Shown one piece after another: positions 52,623-64,000 of a stretch of 64,000 bases of DNA. Positions within the stretch are counted from its first letter, which is position 1, and each line of letters begins with the position of its first letter. The notes under the pieces are model-generated. The model was not told the DNA's origin. It worked only from the letters and a program-made list of their open reading frames with translations, and did no database searches. Source of the DNA: Raffaelea ambrosiae (lineage: Eukaryota; Ascomycota; Sordariomycetes; Ophiostomatales; Ophiostomataceae); contig PCDI01000005.1 of assembly GCA_002778195.1 (NCBI GenBank), forward strand, positions 1,021,075 through 1,085,074. Reading direction: 5' to 3'. The position numbers were made by a program, and so were the translations under genes.

Positions 52623-55600
52623 GGTTGCCAGTTGTTTATATCGTTCTTGTGTAGACGCAGGGGGTTGGACAAGAAGACTCGCGATTCTGATTCTTTCGAT
52701 CGGTGCAATCGACTTTCTTTCGATGTTCGTTTAGGGAGAGGGGGGGGTTGTGCCGTTATACCAGCGAATGTGTGTGTGTTGGGTGTCTAAAGACGTCTAG
52801 AAACAGGAGACGAGGCTCGTGTTAGTCAGATGCGCCAAGAAGCTGAGAACGAAAGGCTGGCGGAAAGCAGCAGGGCCTAGACGACACGAGCGAAATCAAA
52901 AATGACGAAGACGCAGGGACGGCCGACGATGCAGAGATGATGCGATGCAGTGTGTTTGCGCACAGATTATGGCAGCGCAAAGGGGGGGTGCGATCAGGTC
53001 TGTGGGCGCGGAACGCGCAGATGCTGGGCGGGTTTGACTCACAGAATGGTCAATAGTCCGAAGCCGGGCGATAACGGCAGGACGACACTGGGGATCAGAA
53101 AGAAAGCCGGAGGCTGACGAAAGACAGGAATCTGGCGAACAGGACGGCAGATGAACCGGAGGGCGCGATGAGCGTTTCTGTGACAGAGAGGAGATGACTC
53201 TCGATGGTTGTTTGCGTTGCGTGTTGTTGTTGTTGTTTGCTTTGGGGAGAGGAGAGGGAAGGGGGAGAAAGGAGGAAGGGCGAGTATGACGGGTTATGAG
53301 GAGGTAGCATCGCGCGCTGGCAAGTGACCTGCAGTTGCGACTGACCAGGGTGGCCCGCGCTTTCCTGCTCTTTCCTGGCGCTGCTGCGTGCACTTTCTAT
53401 TTGGGGCACTCAGGGCAGCCAGGCTAGGCAGGACTGACCCTGTGGCCACACAGAATAGGGGGCGTGGCAATAGCGCACGGAGTGTGGTGGGGACAGGCAA
53501 GCACGTACTGGTACCTTCCGCGTGCTGTTCTGACGCATGTGATCGATGGCATTTGGCCTACGGGGCTACCATTAAAGTGCATGCACGAAGTACTTCTACA
53601 TCCTCACAGTCTTCAGCGCTGCGTGCCAAAGCGATGCACTATGATAAGACACGGTGTGCTCTGGCTGGCGTTGACTGTGCGTTGCCCAAAACACCGCAAG
53701 CAGACAGCTTGTTCTTTCGGATTCCATAGCCTGCATTGCTGGTGCCCGTATGCCGCCGCAGGCTATTTAGACAGGGAGGCGACAGGGAGACTGAGCGTCT
53801 GCGACGCGCATTTGTTTGTCGTGGTTGGGCAAATGGGTCATCAGGATGAATTAAAATGGTTTCAGCTGATGCGCGCGACCTTGCGGTGGCTATCCCTCGT
53901 CTGTCGCACGGCGAAATGGAGGGCTGGCTAGAGAGGGCCGACTAAGTCAACTAGATTGCCCATTTGGAAATTGTGTATCTGTCTATCAGTCCCTATCGTA
54001 AACAGCGCATCGCGTTGAGGGCTATCGGAGCGCGTGGATCGTCTGACGGGGGCAGGCGCGATCGAAGCCGCGCGAAGAACTCCTGGCTGGCCGTTTGGAC
54101 GTTGTTCGGCTCTGTCCTGAGCGTTGTTGCCAACGGGCCATGTTTGTCGTTGCGGCTGCGGTTGTGGACGTGATGTCATGCCGATGACGTCCTAGTATAC
54201 CAAACAGGAAAGTGCGGCGCAAGCGCTGAGGCGCGCTGCAACAAAGTCAGTCAGCCTCCGACGGACCTGCCAGCCACATGGACCGCATTCTACAGCGCTA
54301 TCCAGCATCTGCAAGACACCCAGCACACAGTAGGTAGTTAAGGTATGGAAATGGCGCAAATCGCCGAAACCGACACAAATCGGGCTTTGATGTCCTTTCA
54401 AACCCTAGTCCGATACACTGTACTCGTATTTTGCTTGTTTTCTGCTTTCTTTTGCCTTCTTTTGTTCTTTTGTTCTTTTGTTCTTTTGTTCGTTTGTGCG
54501 GAGCCCATTTTTTGTGTGCGTTGGAGGATACTCGTGTCATCGTTCCTTCTCTTTCCGTGGCGCCTTCCCCAGCAGTCACGTTGGACAGACACCTGCTTCC
54601 CATTGGACCCGGGCTCACGCCCGCCGCCTGACAGCTGATCAGAGCCAGTGCCAGGGCAGCATGCTGCAAAATGTAGGCCATCTTGGGCCACCACATGCCC
54701 CAAAGAAAGCACCCAATTGACTGTTCACCCCGAAGCCTCTCCCCACAATCTGCTCCCTTTCTGCAGTCTACCCCATCCGCCCTCCTCCCTTCACCCAGTC
54801 TCGTCTACCCACGTTTTGCGATGCTGCGATGAGACACAACGAACGCAGCCGTCCGGCACGGAATACTCGCAGCAGGTCATAACCTCCTCGGCTTGAAATG
54901 AGGGGATTTCACCAGCGATCTGCGGTCCAGGCCCTAGTCATTGGCAACGAAAAAGACCAGCACAAATCCAAAATGCACCAACCGATCGTCAGAAGCCACC
55001 CAGCACTAACGTCGGGCTTTTAAAGTCGCCCGTCCTTTGTCTACCCGTCTAGGAGATCTGCTATTATCTCACTCCCTCCTCGGCTGCACTTCGCACTTTC
55101 GGAACGAGCTGCGCGTCCACACGAAAAATCCCTAGAAACCGCCTGACCCGCCGTCCCGAAGGCCTGCAGTAGACGCCTTTTTGCACCCCTGAATGGATCT
55201 CGGGGGTTCTAGGACTGCTCCCAGGCACCCCAGATGGCCCCGGATAGCCAAATGTCCCATTTAGCTCTTCCTAGACGCCCTAAAGCGCTGTCGTGCAGGC
55301 CGCAGCCCGTTGGAGCCCGACAGCTGCCCAAGCGCAACCCCCTCTTCGTGCCCCTCTCTGTTCCCACACCCCTCAGTGACTTGTAAGTGCAGCCCTCGCA
55401 CAAGTGTAGTGATTTGTGTATCGGCTTGTGCATCTGGTATCTCTGGGCTGTAGCTGCGACATATCGTTGTATTTGCCCCCGTCGGTGCAATCCGGCCTTG
55501 CCTCGAGCCATTCATTACCTATGCTGTTGACTGGAGACCCCCCCAACAATTGCTGTTGTCGTTCTCGCTATCGTGGCCAATTTAGAGCGTCAATGGTATC

Positions 55601-56065
55601 GGGTGAGGGGATTCACTCCCCTCGTTGTTGTTCCGTCACGATAAGGGCGCCGCTTCTCGGCCAGTCCCACGCAATTCTCGTCCTCGCTTCCGAGAACAAG
55701 AGAAAAGCGGTGACATCCACCCCTCTCCGCCGAAAAAAGGCTCGTCCGGTATATGGAGCCAGATGGCCCACGAGGACTGGTGAAACTGCCTGTTGAGTCG
55801 CCTGTCGTCTTGCCAGTTGTGGAGAACGAATTTGCAACCAGCAGGGCATGCCATGTTTCATTGGCCTTGGTGCGTAAGTGTGTGTATGGGTGTTCATGTG
55901 TGTGTGGTATCGTGTGGTCTCATCCCATTCACACGCTGGGGGCGGACACACACTCGCCTTGCACATAATGCCGTTGTGTGTTGCCTGTTGCCCGTGGTGT
56001 GTGCCCAGTCACCAGCATGCTCAGTTTGTTGTAACCTGCCACGACCAGCCGCGACTGTGCCGATT
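52623..56065. other. 3.4 kb interval, stb3 promoter and top3 3' side
   Basis: From 52750 to about 53400 the minus strand is CT-rich and fits the stb3 promoter and leader. The rest (53400-56065) has no recognisable gene. A TTGTTCTTTT decamer repeat lies near 54460-54495. Confidence 0.5.
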
Positions 56066-58430
56066 TCAAGTAGTCGATGCTCCATTGTTGAAGATGTACT
56101 GTCGGCATGACTGCGTGATTGGTTCGGTAGTTAATACACTGACCACAACACGAATGATTGCGACAACATGAAGTCCACATACCGCTTTCAAGACGTCCAG
56201 TCGCTCAGACGTCTGGTCGAATACGCGACGGTACTGCCGTATGTTCTCCTGCAAGACGGCTGCCCGCGTTGTGCGCCCCTCACAGATAGCCTTCATCTGT
56301 AGTTCCATCTCTTTGCGTAGAAATGGCTTACCCAGACTGGTCTCAAAATTCATACGGTCGAAGCCCTCAATGAGGGCGACACCTAGCTGCGTCGGCACAA
56401 ACACCCGCTGACCGCCGCCTGTCCCGCCTCTGCTACCTCCGCCTCGCCCTCCTCTACCACCACGACCGCCGCGGCCACCGCGACCACCGCGACCACCGCG
56501 ACCACCACGGCCGCCACCAGCGCCTTCATCGTCATCGTCGTTACTGGCTGTTGTTCCTCCGCTGGGCTGTATTGTCCGCACGTACTCGCGGTCCTGGATC
56601 TTTTGGATGTGCTCTGCCATGGTAGCGTCTGTGCCAATGCCGTTGGCGTCCATCAAGGCAATCAGGTCCGCTTCGGTCAAGTACCCAGGTGCGGTGGTCT
56701 TACCCTGTGTCATGAGTGCCTCTGTTGGCTCAAAACGCTCGCCCACGGCAAACGGCGGGAGCTCCGCCGTGTCGGTCCAGTTTTCGTAAGGGTATACGTC
56801 CAAGAAATTCCGTTCCAGAACATGTACGCCGTGCGCCTTGAAGCGTTCCGCGCCGTAGGTGATCTCGACATCAGTGGCCATGCCTTTGGCATCGTCCGCG
56901 CAACAGGCCAGAAATCGCCGCACAACCAGCTCGTACAACCGGCCTTCGTCGTGATTGAGCACACTTGGCGCCGCGTAAGTGACCGGGTGGATGGGCGGAT
57001 GTGCCTTGTCGTCATGGGAGCCACTCCGGGGCCAGACAAACTTGTTGTTGTCGAGCAGGTCACGAGCGAAGGCGCCCCAGCGCGGCGTAGTGTCCTGGGT
57101 TTGTTTCTGAACGAGTCCGCGCAAATTCATGCCTTTGTCGAAGCGGTCGGTCTCAGTACGTGGGTAGCTGATGAAACCTTTGTTGTAGAGGGACTCGGCG
57201 GCGGTCATGGCCTCTTGACCCGTTATGTGTAGGAAGCGTGTCGCCATGCTTTGCAGAGTGACGGTGGTTAGAGGCAGAGGGCGCCAACGCTTGGTAGGTT
57301 TTTCTTGGACCTTGACCACCTCGGCACGCTTGGCGGCTAGGCACCGCTCGTACAGGATGATGACAGCGGCGCGGTCAAAGAGGTGGCCACGAAGCCAACT
57401 GAAGGAGGCTGTGGCCTTGCCTTTCTTGTGTTTGACAGATATACTCCAAAATGTCTCTGGAACAAAATTGCGAACACGGAAGTAATTGTCGACGACGAAG
57501 CCGAGAGTAGGGAATTGGCAAGAGCCTGGAGGTCAGTGGCTTCTTTCTCTGTGAGTTGACAACGAAACGAAGACAAGAAAGACGTACCGTAGCTCAGGAT
57601 GAGTTCTGCAAGCGGCCCGCCGAGGGTTCGCAAATTATTGGTCAGGAAGCGTGTGAAAGCAAAGCCGATACGCAGGTCGAGCTCGATACGCGTCGATACT
57701 GCATCAACCTGCCGCTGGTCCAGACCGACGAGGTTACGGGCAGCATTGAGAATGTGTCTGTTGTGCGTCAGTATGCCATGCTGTGCCTGGGAGGGTGCTT
57801 CTTGTCCTTGCTCGCTTGGCTTACGCTCTCTCAATGTTGCTGAAGTGTGCCCGCCGGACCTCAATGTTCGGCTTGCCTTTGCGAGCAGCCTCGCGGATCT
57901 CGCTGCCAATGTGCTCGCCCTCACGGTCACAATCTGTCCAGATGAACAATGCACGGGCGTACTTGGCCTGCCGCTCAATGTTATCGGCAATGGCTTTTTT
58001 GTCCTGTGAGGGTCAGCAGGCTGCCTGGAAGCACTAGCAGCACCGATGGCAGCTCCAGCACTTACGGTGGGAATGGCAATCTGCACCGGGGCATCAAAGA
58101 GCCGCTCAGGTGGAGGATACTTCCAGTCCTTGTATTCGGAATTGAGTTCCAGAGTACTCAGATGGCCCGTCACGCAGGTCATCGTGACCTCGCAACTGCC
58201 CCAGGGTGGCCCGAAGTCGAACGTGAAGACATAGTTCTTGATATACTGGGAGCGGGTGTTGTGCTTTTGAAAGTCAGAAAAAGGACCAAAGGCAGGACAG
58301 GAGGAGAAGAAAAGAATCAAAATCCCCAAACCCAAGTAGAACGTACTGTCTGATATTGCCCGCCCGAAAGATGGCCAGCCACGGCTTTGGAGATGGAGGG
58401 CTTCTCTGCAACGCAGAGCACTTTCGTCAT
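56066..58430 (-). CDS. top3: DNA topoisomerase III (type IA)
   Basis: Six exons (58430-58347, 58263-58066, 58003-57825, 57757-57588, 57525-56183, 56110-56066) join in phase for 672 residues. The Toprim domain opens with MTKVLCVAEKPSISKAVAGHLSGG and has the acidic WTDCDREGEHIG (Asp118, Asp120). YGSCQFPTLGFVV follows. The active-site Tyr is Tyr331 in SYPRTETDRFD. The last exon, SCRQYIFNNGASTT, replaces the long zinc-finger tail of animal Top3-alpha, as in other fungi. The enzyme works with the RecQ helicase and Rmi1 to dissolve recombination intermediates. A run of about eight RGG/GRG units (about residues 544-570) interrupts the core before the VPTQLGVALIEGFD strand. The last intron is 72 bases without a stop, so retention would keep the frame. 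Confidence 0.93.
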
Positions 58431-59016
58431 CCTGATTCACCTTGCGAGGTTACCAGAGTCGGTTCTTGAGAAGCTCGTCGTCTTCTGTTCCACGGCCTCA
58501 TCTGGCCAACCCTTTTCTATCTGCCGGCAGCCCAGGTTTTTTCAGTCAGCCTCGGTGGGCTGGATATTGAAGAACGCGTCACCGCCGCACGCTTTTGAGG
58601 TTTTCCATGCAAACAATCAGTCGCCCGCGTTGTATAGTGACAATGACACGTCGAACGGTCCGTACCTTGAGCAGGAAACCACTACACGAGCGGAATTGCG
58701 GAAAGGCATGCATCCACACTGTCGAGAATCCCTAAACTGTCGACAGAAACAATTTTTAGGGCGCCTGCCTGTATTGGCCAATTTGGCGGGGTCACCAGCC
58801 AGGGAAGGAGCAAAGGGTGCTCCCACCGTTAGCGCACAAAATGCGGCTCCACAGTTACCCCGACGCCCTGCAGACCAACCTTAACAAAACAGTAAGCCGC
58901 AAGATGAAACCAGGATCTCGTTCAGGATTCTTCCGAATCGCAGAATCTCAACTCAACCTCACATTTCCCACAACACCAATTCTTTGTTGATTCGCACCGA
59001 GAATACCCTGCCCAGC
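58431..59016. promoter_or_regulatory. Divergent promoter between top3 and the DUF1295 gene
   Basis: These 586 bases separate two divergent start codons, so both promoters must lie here. No clear named element was recognised. Confidence 0.5.
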
Positions 59017-60256
59017 ATGTCTGTTCCTCTTCTCAAAACGCTCGAGGGTTGCGGCAGCTATGCCAAGACAGTCGAACCCTACCTGGACGAGCTCTATGCG
59101 TTGCCTCAGACTATCGTTGGCCACCTGCAGGCCAGCTGGAACGGCGAGCAGAGCACATCGTTGCTCGACTTGTACCTGAAGACAAACCCGCTGGTCTCGG
59201 GGTTTGCTGCTTCCCTATTTCTTGGCAGCGTCTTCTTTGTGGTGTCCGAGTTCAACCGCAACTACTCCCAGGTCGACCGCTGCTGGAGCTTGTTGCCCAC
59301 GTTCTACATTGCCCACTTTGATCTCTGGGCTCGACTCTCAGGCCTGCCGAGTGACCGGTTGGACACCGTGCTGCTATGCAGCGCCATATGGAGTGTGAGT
59401 GCTGCAACAAACTTACATGCCTGTGCCGTGCGCTGACCATCAGATCCGTTTGACCTTCAACTATGCCCGCAAAGGCGGTTACAACGTGGGCTCGGAAGAC
59501 TACCGGTGGTAAGTCTCCTAAGAACCCCCCATGCTCACTGAATATTCGTCCTGACCCCATACCAGGGAGATTGTCCGTAAGACGATACCGGCCTGGCTCT
59601 TTCACGTCTTCAACCTGACCTTCATTTCATTTATCCAGAGCATTCTGCTCTTTCTGCTGGCCGCGCCCACCTACACCGTCATGTTGGCCAGTAGGATTGA
59701 GAAGGAGCTGGCCCCTGTCGATCTGGTCTTTGCGGGCACCCAGCTGGCACTCATAACCATTGAGTGGTTCAGTGACCAGCAACAATGGAAATACCAGACT
59801 GCCAAGCAGAAGTACCTGAAGACGGCCCAAGTCCCAGCGTCGAAGTTCACACAGGCCGACCTAGACCGCGGCTTCGTTACGTCGGGCCTCTGGGGCTACA
59901 GTCGGCACCCCAACTTTGCCGCCGAGCAGGCCATTTGGATTGTGCTGTACCAGTGGAGCTGCTATGCGAGCAAGGAGCTGTATACGTGGGCTGGTGTGGG
60001 CGCCGCATTCCTGGTCATGCTCTTCCAGGGCTCTACGTGGCTCACGGAGCTGATCACATCGGGCAAGTACGCCGCTTACAAGGGATACCAGAAGCAGGTA
60101 GGCATGTTCGTGCCGACGAGCATCTGGGCATACAAGGCACCGCCTCCGCCGCCACCGAAGGTGATCCGGACAAGTGAGCTGGCGAAGCGTCAGATGGAGA
60201 AAGCTGCAAAGACAAGCGGGTTAGAAAAGGAGAAAACGGGGGCCAAGAGGAGATGA
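59017..60256 (+). CDS. DUF1295 / steroid 5-alpha-reductase-like membrane protein
   Basis: Three exons (59017-59394, 59444-59508, 59566-60256) join in phase for 377 residues. At least six hydrophobic segments are visible, for example VSGFAASLFLGSVFFVV, FNLTFISFIQSILLFLLAA and WAGVGAAFLVMLFQGS. Family landmarks are the SQVDRCWSLLPTFY segment, RLTFNYARKGGYNVGSEDYRWE, EWFSDQQQWKYQ, and the C-terminal GLWGYSRHPNFAAEQAIW and SGKYAAYKGYQKQVGMFVP. These resemble the NADPH-binding C-terminal part of 5-alpha-reductases, so an oxidoreductase acting on a lipid or enone is plausible, but the substrate is unknown. The basic tail (KEKTGAKRR) probably faces the cytosol. Confidence 0.9.
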
Positions 60257-61098
60257 GCTTTTATCTGTCTGTCAATTTTTTTCAATCCATTGGAGAAATC
60301 ATGCATTCATGCAAATGTGGTATTTTACATGCATAACCAGAGACGAAACCAGAGACGAATACCATACTGCTATTTTTTTCGAGAAAAAAAAAAAAACGCC
60401 AGTGACGCAAGTTTGACTAGTTCGATAGTGAGCCGTAGGGTAATACAGTGTTACTGTTTTTTGAACGCCACTGGTTCCCCCCCCCCCCTTCAGGGGCGAA
60501 GATTCCGGCTCTGCTCTACAGTCAAGCCAACAAAACGCACAGTCCGCCCCTGAGATCCATATTTTTATGACTATGGATCTATATCTAAGCGGCATCCACA
60601 CCTCCATCCACGAGGCGGCTCTTGCCTCTGGCGCCTGCTAATTCGCCCCGATTCTCACTTGGCCCACAGGAAACGGTGAACGGCCAGTGTACCTCGTGTA
60701 TCATTGTGACGGGCACCCTTGTCCGTCCCTGATAGATACGGACTCTAGTGCCTCTAATTCGGCCCTCAGGCATCCCCACTAAAAACCGGCTTACGGACGG
60801 AGGTTGACTCGCGAAAATAAAGCTCGAGGCGATATGGGATTTGTAAAATGATATTAAAAAAATCTTTCTGTAGATTTTTCTTTTGTGTCTTCGCCTGCAA
60901 CAGTATTCTTTCTTCTCTTTTCTACCAATTTAGAGTCTTCAACTTGGAAATCGACACGAAACCGACGGTAGAAATAAACATCGATATCCTCAGATCTTCC
61001 TAGTTTACTGTCGACTGCTCGCGACATCTTCACTGGACTCACAGCCTACGGAGTCCCACTCCACTTCAAATTATCACAGACAACGCAGTTGCATCACG
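60257..61098. other. Intergenic
   Basis: It holds the 3' flank of the DUF1295 gene and the leader of the small gene at 61099. Short C (60478-60489) and A (about 60385-60396) runs occur. No other gene was seen. Confidence 0.5.
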
Positions 61099-61500
61099 AT
61101 GCCTTCTGCCAACGTTACCAGCATGGACACTACCCCCTCGTCATCAGCGGCGTCTTCGGGCCGCAGCACTCCCTCATTGCCTGGCCCCGAACGTGCACAG
61201 GCACAGGTTGCTGGCCCTCCCGCTGCCCAGCGTTACTCGCAGCAGCAGCACCTCGACCCCCTGTCACGGACGTACCCCAAGCCTGAGGGCGAGATCGACA
61301 TCATGGAAGCTCTGTCTCGTCCGTCGCGCAAGTGGACGATCGGCCACTGGGCCAAGAATGCCAAATACTTGGAGCCCCGACCGCGCGGTGACGACGTGGA
61401 GGCTGGACGCCAGTTGGAAGAGACCAAAGAGTCATTGCGTCTGGCGCAGAGTGAAATTAAGAAGATGCAGCTCCCCCGAGCACCCAAGCAGCAGCCATGA
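61099..61500 (+). CDS. Small unknown protein (133 residues)
   Basis: A single exon starts with MPSANVTSMDTTPSS in a fair start context (ATCACGATGCC). The first 60 residues are Ser/Pro/Gln-rich. The second half looks conserved in character: GEIDIMEALSRPSRKWTIGHWAKNAKY, then an acidic/basic helix EAGRQLEETKESLRLAQSEIKKMQLP that could form a coiled coil. I do not recognise the family. It is believed to be real because the composition changes sharply from flank to frame and because codon use favours C at third positions, as in the neighbouring genes. Confidence 0.65.
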   Translation: MPSANVTSMDTTPSSSAASSGRSTPSLPGPERAQAQVAGPPAAQRYSQQQHLDPLSRTYPKPEGEIDIMEALSRPSRKWTIGHWAKNAKYLEPRPRGDDVEAGRQLEETKESLRLAQSEIKKMQLPRAPKQQP

Positions 61501-62034
61501 ACCTTTAAAACAAACATTCTGCACGAAAACCAAACAACTCAACAAATGCCCGCGCAGAACGATAGCCCCAAGACAGCCAAACGAAACAGCAACGAACCTA
61601 AGGAGCATTGCGTACCTGGCAAAGAGGGCGTTCTTTCACCGAACAACGGCCCGGTCGCATGATAAGCTCTTACTTGACGAGACTGTCTATTGGGCCACAG
61701 CAAAGCCACAGAAAACATAACCATGGTGGTTGCTGGTCAGACTTACGGGTGGATGCAGATACACCTGCCAGAGAACAGCAGCAAGCCGGAGGGAACACAG
61801 CCAGAGAGTGTGCATAGAACTGGGAGTATCAGCTTCATTGGAACTTGCGACAGTGGAAACATGCGTCGGCTCGCCTTGGATAGTAAATTAGAGATAGATG
61901 TTTGCGCCGAAATACAGGTTAGAGCGACTAGATACAATCACACATAGTTAAAATACCGCACAACACAACCAGAGATATCACCTTTGTTGGCACCATTTCC
62001 TGCCAATTCTTTCCAAGTTGTTGTGTCCATGCAT
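61501..62034. other. Convergent 3' flanks
   Basis: The region lies between the small gene and the TMEM205-like gene, which converge. Nothing else was seen. Confidence 0.5.
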
Positions 62035-62793
62035 TTAGTCCACAAGCCGACCAGACAGCGACACGCCATAGACGAGGGACGCAATGAAGGTCGTCAGGTT
62101 CAGCAGTGTCGAGATGCCATGCAGCTTGCCAAACTTCTTGTTGAGTGCCAGCATCTCCTGCGAATGCGGCGGCGGGTCGAAGCTCTTCTTGCCATCCTTG
62201 CGCTCTGGTGCGTGTATGCGTATGAGTATCGTGCCAACTGACCGGCCATTGTGATCACGGGCGGGGAGCTGCTTCGAGTGTACTTACCTTGCGCCCTTCT
62301 CTCGGCCATGCACACCTGCGAGGCTGGCAGCAGCACCACCAGGTTGACGAAACCAGTCAAGCACATGGTCACCAGCGGCGCTAGGAAGCCCCAGCGGTGA
62401 GCTGGGGCCAGCACAGCGAACAGGCCGGACCGTGCGCCACGTTTACCCGGGAACGTCAGAGCCATGATGACAGGGATGGCTGTCTGCAAAGAGAAGTAGA
62501 TGGGAAACAGCTTGGACTGCACGGCGGCGAACTGAGGCCGAGTCAAGGTCTTGATCTGGACGAAGCCATTGATGAACGACTGGTGCACGGTTAGATCATC
62601 TTGCCATCTAAGTCGATGGACAGAATTACGTGGGGGATCTCATCTCACATGAAAGAACGTAGTGCCTAGCAGCGTCCCATAGCTGGATGGTACATCGTCC
62701 TGTTAGTTTTCTCTACCGCCCAAAAGAATAAACTGGCCACACTCACGAAATCACATGGTAAGGAGCTGGCGACAGCAAAATTGAACCAGCCAT
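62035..62793 (-). CDS. TMEM205-like (DUF4149) membrane protein
   Basis: Four exons (62793-62747, 62682-62649, 62579-62288, 62204-62035) join in phase for 180 residues. The second exon is only 34 bases and encodes the conserved YGTLLGTTFFH, which runs on into SFINGFVQIKTLTRPQFAAVQSKLFPIYF. That pairing is the signature of the family. Four hydrophobic segments follow the family layout, with WGFLAPLVTMCLTGFVNLVVLLPAS and LLNLTTFIASLVYGVSLSG visible. A loop SFDPPPHSQEMLALNKKFGKLHG lies between the last two. The human member is linked to cisplatin resistance; the molecular role is unknown. All introns have GT-AG ends. It diverges from ku80. Confidence 0.92.
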
Positions 62794-63339
62794 CTTGGAA
62801 AGTATAGATGATCAAGCAAACGCCGCGGATGGCAATAAAAACACGAGAAGCAAACAGGACACAAAATAAAAGATGAATGATAAGAGACAAAGAGCAAACA
62901 CGGCAGTACAAGTAAGGGAAAGAAGAAATCAGGAGAGGCTGGCGGAGATTGGGGGGAAGATTGCGACGCAAGATGCGACAGTGGGGTGGCCTGGGCAAAT
63001 GGGCTTCATCTATCCGGAAGGTCGTCGGCAGACAGGTTTTGCGGACGGGCGCTGTGGGGAGCTTGGACCACCCTGGGAGAGGCGGTTCCTGGGGAAGAGC
63101 CATCACGTGTTTTCGTGGCTGGGGACGCGAACAGGGTGCAAGGCCTCCCGCGGTTGCCTTGTGCTGCCCATGGACGAGACCCACTCTGGCTTTACCCATT
63201 GCAACACTCGAAGGGCCACTGCCAGTGTTCAGCTGTGGTTTCTGTCCAGATTCACAGCTCCTCTTCATTCTGGCCACCAAAGCCACGGAGGATCGAAGAA
63301 AGACACACATTGAACCGCCCAACATCACAGAAAACCACC
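62794..63339. promoter_or_regulatory. Divergent promoter between the TMEM205-like gene and ku80
   Basis: These 546 bases separate divergent start codons. A TCACGTG element (CACGTG core) lies near 63103-63109. Its function is not shown. Confidence 0.5.
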
Positions 63340-64000
63340 ATGGCCGACAAGGAAGCCACCGTCTACATCGTCGACCTCGGCGCCACCATGGCTGAGACCC
63401 ACGGTGGACGCTCCGAGTCGAACTTGGACTGGGCCATGCGCTACGTCTGGGATAAGATCTGCTCAACAGTGGCGGCCTCACGCAAGACTTGGACTGTCGG
63501 CGTGCTGGGCCTGCGGACAGACGAGACCCGCAACGCGCAGCAGGACGAAGACGGCTACGACAACATTTGCCTGCTCCAGGACATTGGCCCCATGACGCTT
63601 ACAGCTCTGCGCTCGCTGCGCATCCAGATCCAACCGAGCTCGACGACTGTGGGTGACGCTGTGTCGGCCATCATTGTGGCCACGGACATGATCAGCAGGG
63701 CGGCACCGAAACGGCTCAAGTTCAACCGGAAGATCGTGCTGGTCACGGACGGGCAAGGTCCGATTGACGGCGACGACTTCGATGACCTGTCGTACCAGCT
63801 GAATGATCTTGGCATTCAACTCATTATTGTGTGAGTGGATTGAGGCGAGGGTGGAATGGGTGGGCTGCAAAACGCTAACAGATCTAGGGGCGTTGATTTT
63901 GATGATGCCGACTATGGCTTCAAGGAGGAGGACAAGCCGCGATTAAAGGTAGACAGCTCAGTTCCGAGAAACACCTGTTGCACAGGAAGAGACTCTGACG
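63340..64000 (+). CDS. ku80: Ku80, DNA end-binding subunit (5' part, runs off window)
   Basis: Exon 1 is 63340-63830 and exon 2 is 63888-63948, joined in phase (57-base intron GTGAGT...TCTAG). The N-terminal von Willebrand A-like domain is clear: MADKEATVYIVDLGATMAETHGG, then MRYVWDKICSTVAASRKTWTVGVLGLRTDET, RKIVLVTDGQGPIDGDDFDDL, and GVDFDDADYGFKEEDKPRLK. This is the pattern of fungal Ku80 (Neurospora mus-52 type). With Ku70 it binds broken DNA ends for non-homologous joining and also acts at telomeres. A donor GTAGAC at 63949 opens a second intron; the CTGAC just before the window end looks like its branch point, so the acceptor is probably outside. An earlier acceptor at 63985 would make a 37-base intron, which is unlikely. 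Confidence 0.93.

Noticed and set aside
53388..53931. Two overlapping plus-strand frames of 113-155 codons
   Set aside because: No recognisable domain, and overlapping frames are equally long, which suggests chance openness.
63949..63985. Second ku80 intron of 37 bases ending inside the window
   Set aside because: Too short for this genome's introns (about 50-90 bases), and a CTGAC branch-like motif follows at the window end, so the true acceptor is probably outside.
57525..64000. Top3 and Ku80 as part of a DNA-repair gene cluster
   Set aside because: The genes between them are unrelated membrane and unknown proteins; fungal housekeeping genes are often near each other by chance.

Overview
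The window is nuclear DNA of a filamentous ascomycete. Genes carry short GT-AG introns of about 50-90 bases. Intergenic stretches are long and rich in pyrimidine tracts. Proteins have long Ala/Ser/Gln/Gly low-complexity inserts. The gene set (PacC, MSG5-type phosphatase, Sea4/Mio, Efg1, Stb3, Ku80, Top3) is that of Pezizomycotina. Protein similarity and a RIP-like duplication suggest Sordariomycetes; the order is a guess. No ribosomal RNA, transposase, CRISPR array or biosynthetic cluster was seen. There is one assembly gap (7811-8147).

Layout. 1-756 is the 3' part of an aldo/keto reductase. About 8.4 kb without a convincing gene follows, with small tandem repeats, dispersed palindromes and the gap; its right part is probably the long CT-rich leader of the MAP-kinase phosphatase at 9207-12413. 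Next come tRNA 2'-phosphotransferase (13868-15145) and, convergent to it, the TORC1-pathway protein Sea4/Mio (15415-19282, three exons). Sea4 shares a divergent promoter with the rRNA-processing factor Efg1 (19793-20804). A 228-base tandem duplication with almost only transition differences precedes a protein with two dsRBD-like modules (22066-23666). Two minus-strand proteins of unknown function follow (24080-26155 and 27093-31289).

After a 5 kb gene-poor stretch come 6-phosphogluconolactonase (36453-37268), a PHO13-type HAD phosphatase with a 22-base exon (39899-41064), a SMYD-like SET protein (42109-44118) and the pH regulator PacC (44857-46990). Upstream of pacC lies an unusually dense array of PacC-type hexamers (47975-48290). 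The right end holds Stb3 (51321-52622), DNA topoisomerase III (56066-58430), a DUF1295 membrane reductase-like protein (59017-60256), a small unknown protein (61099-61500), a TMEM205-like membrane protein (62035-62793) and the 5' part of Ku80 (63340 to the window end).

The genes are ordinary unlinked housekeeping and regulatory genes, not one system. The strongest candidates for new biology are the pacC promoter array, the palindrome family and the in-frame repeats inserted into conserved enzyme domains. Exon joins were derived by hand from splice motifs, reading phase and conserved protein motifs.
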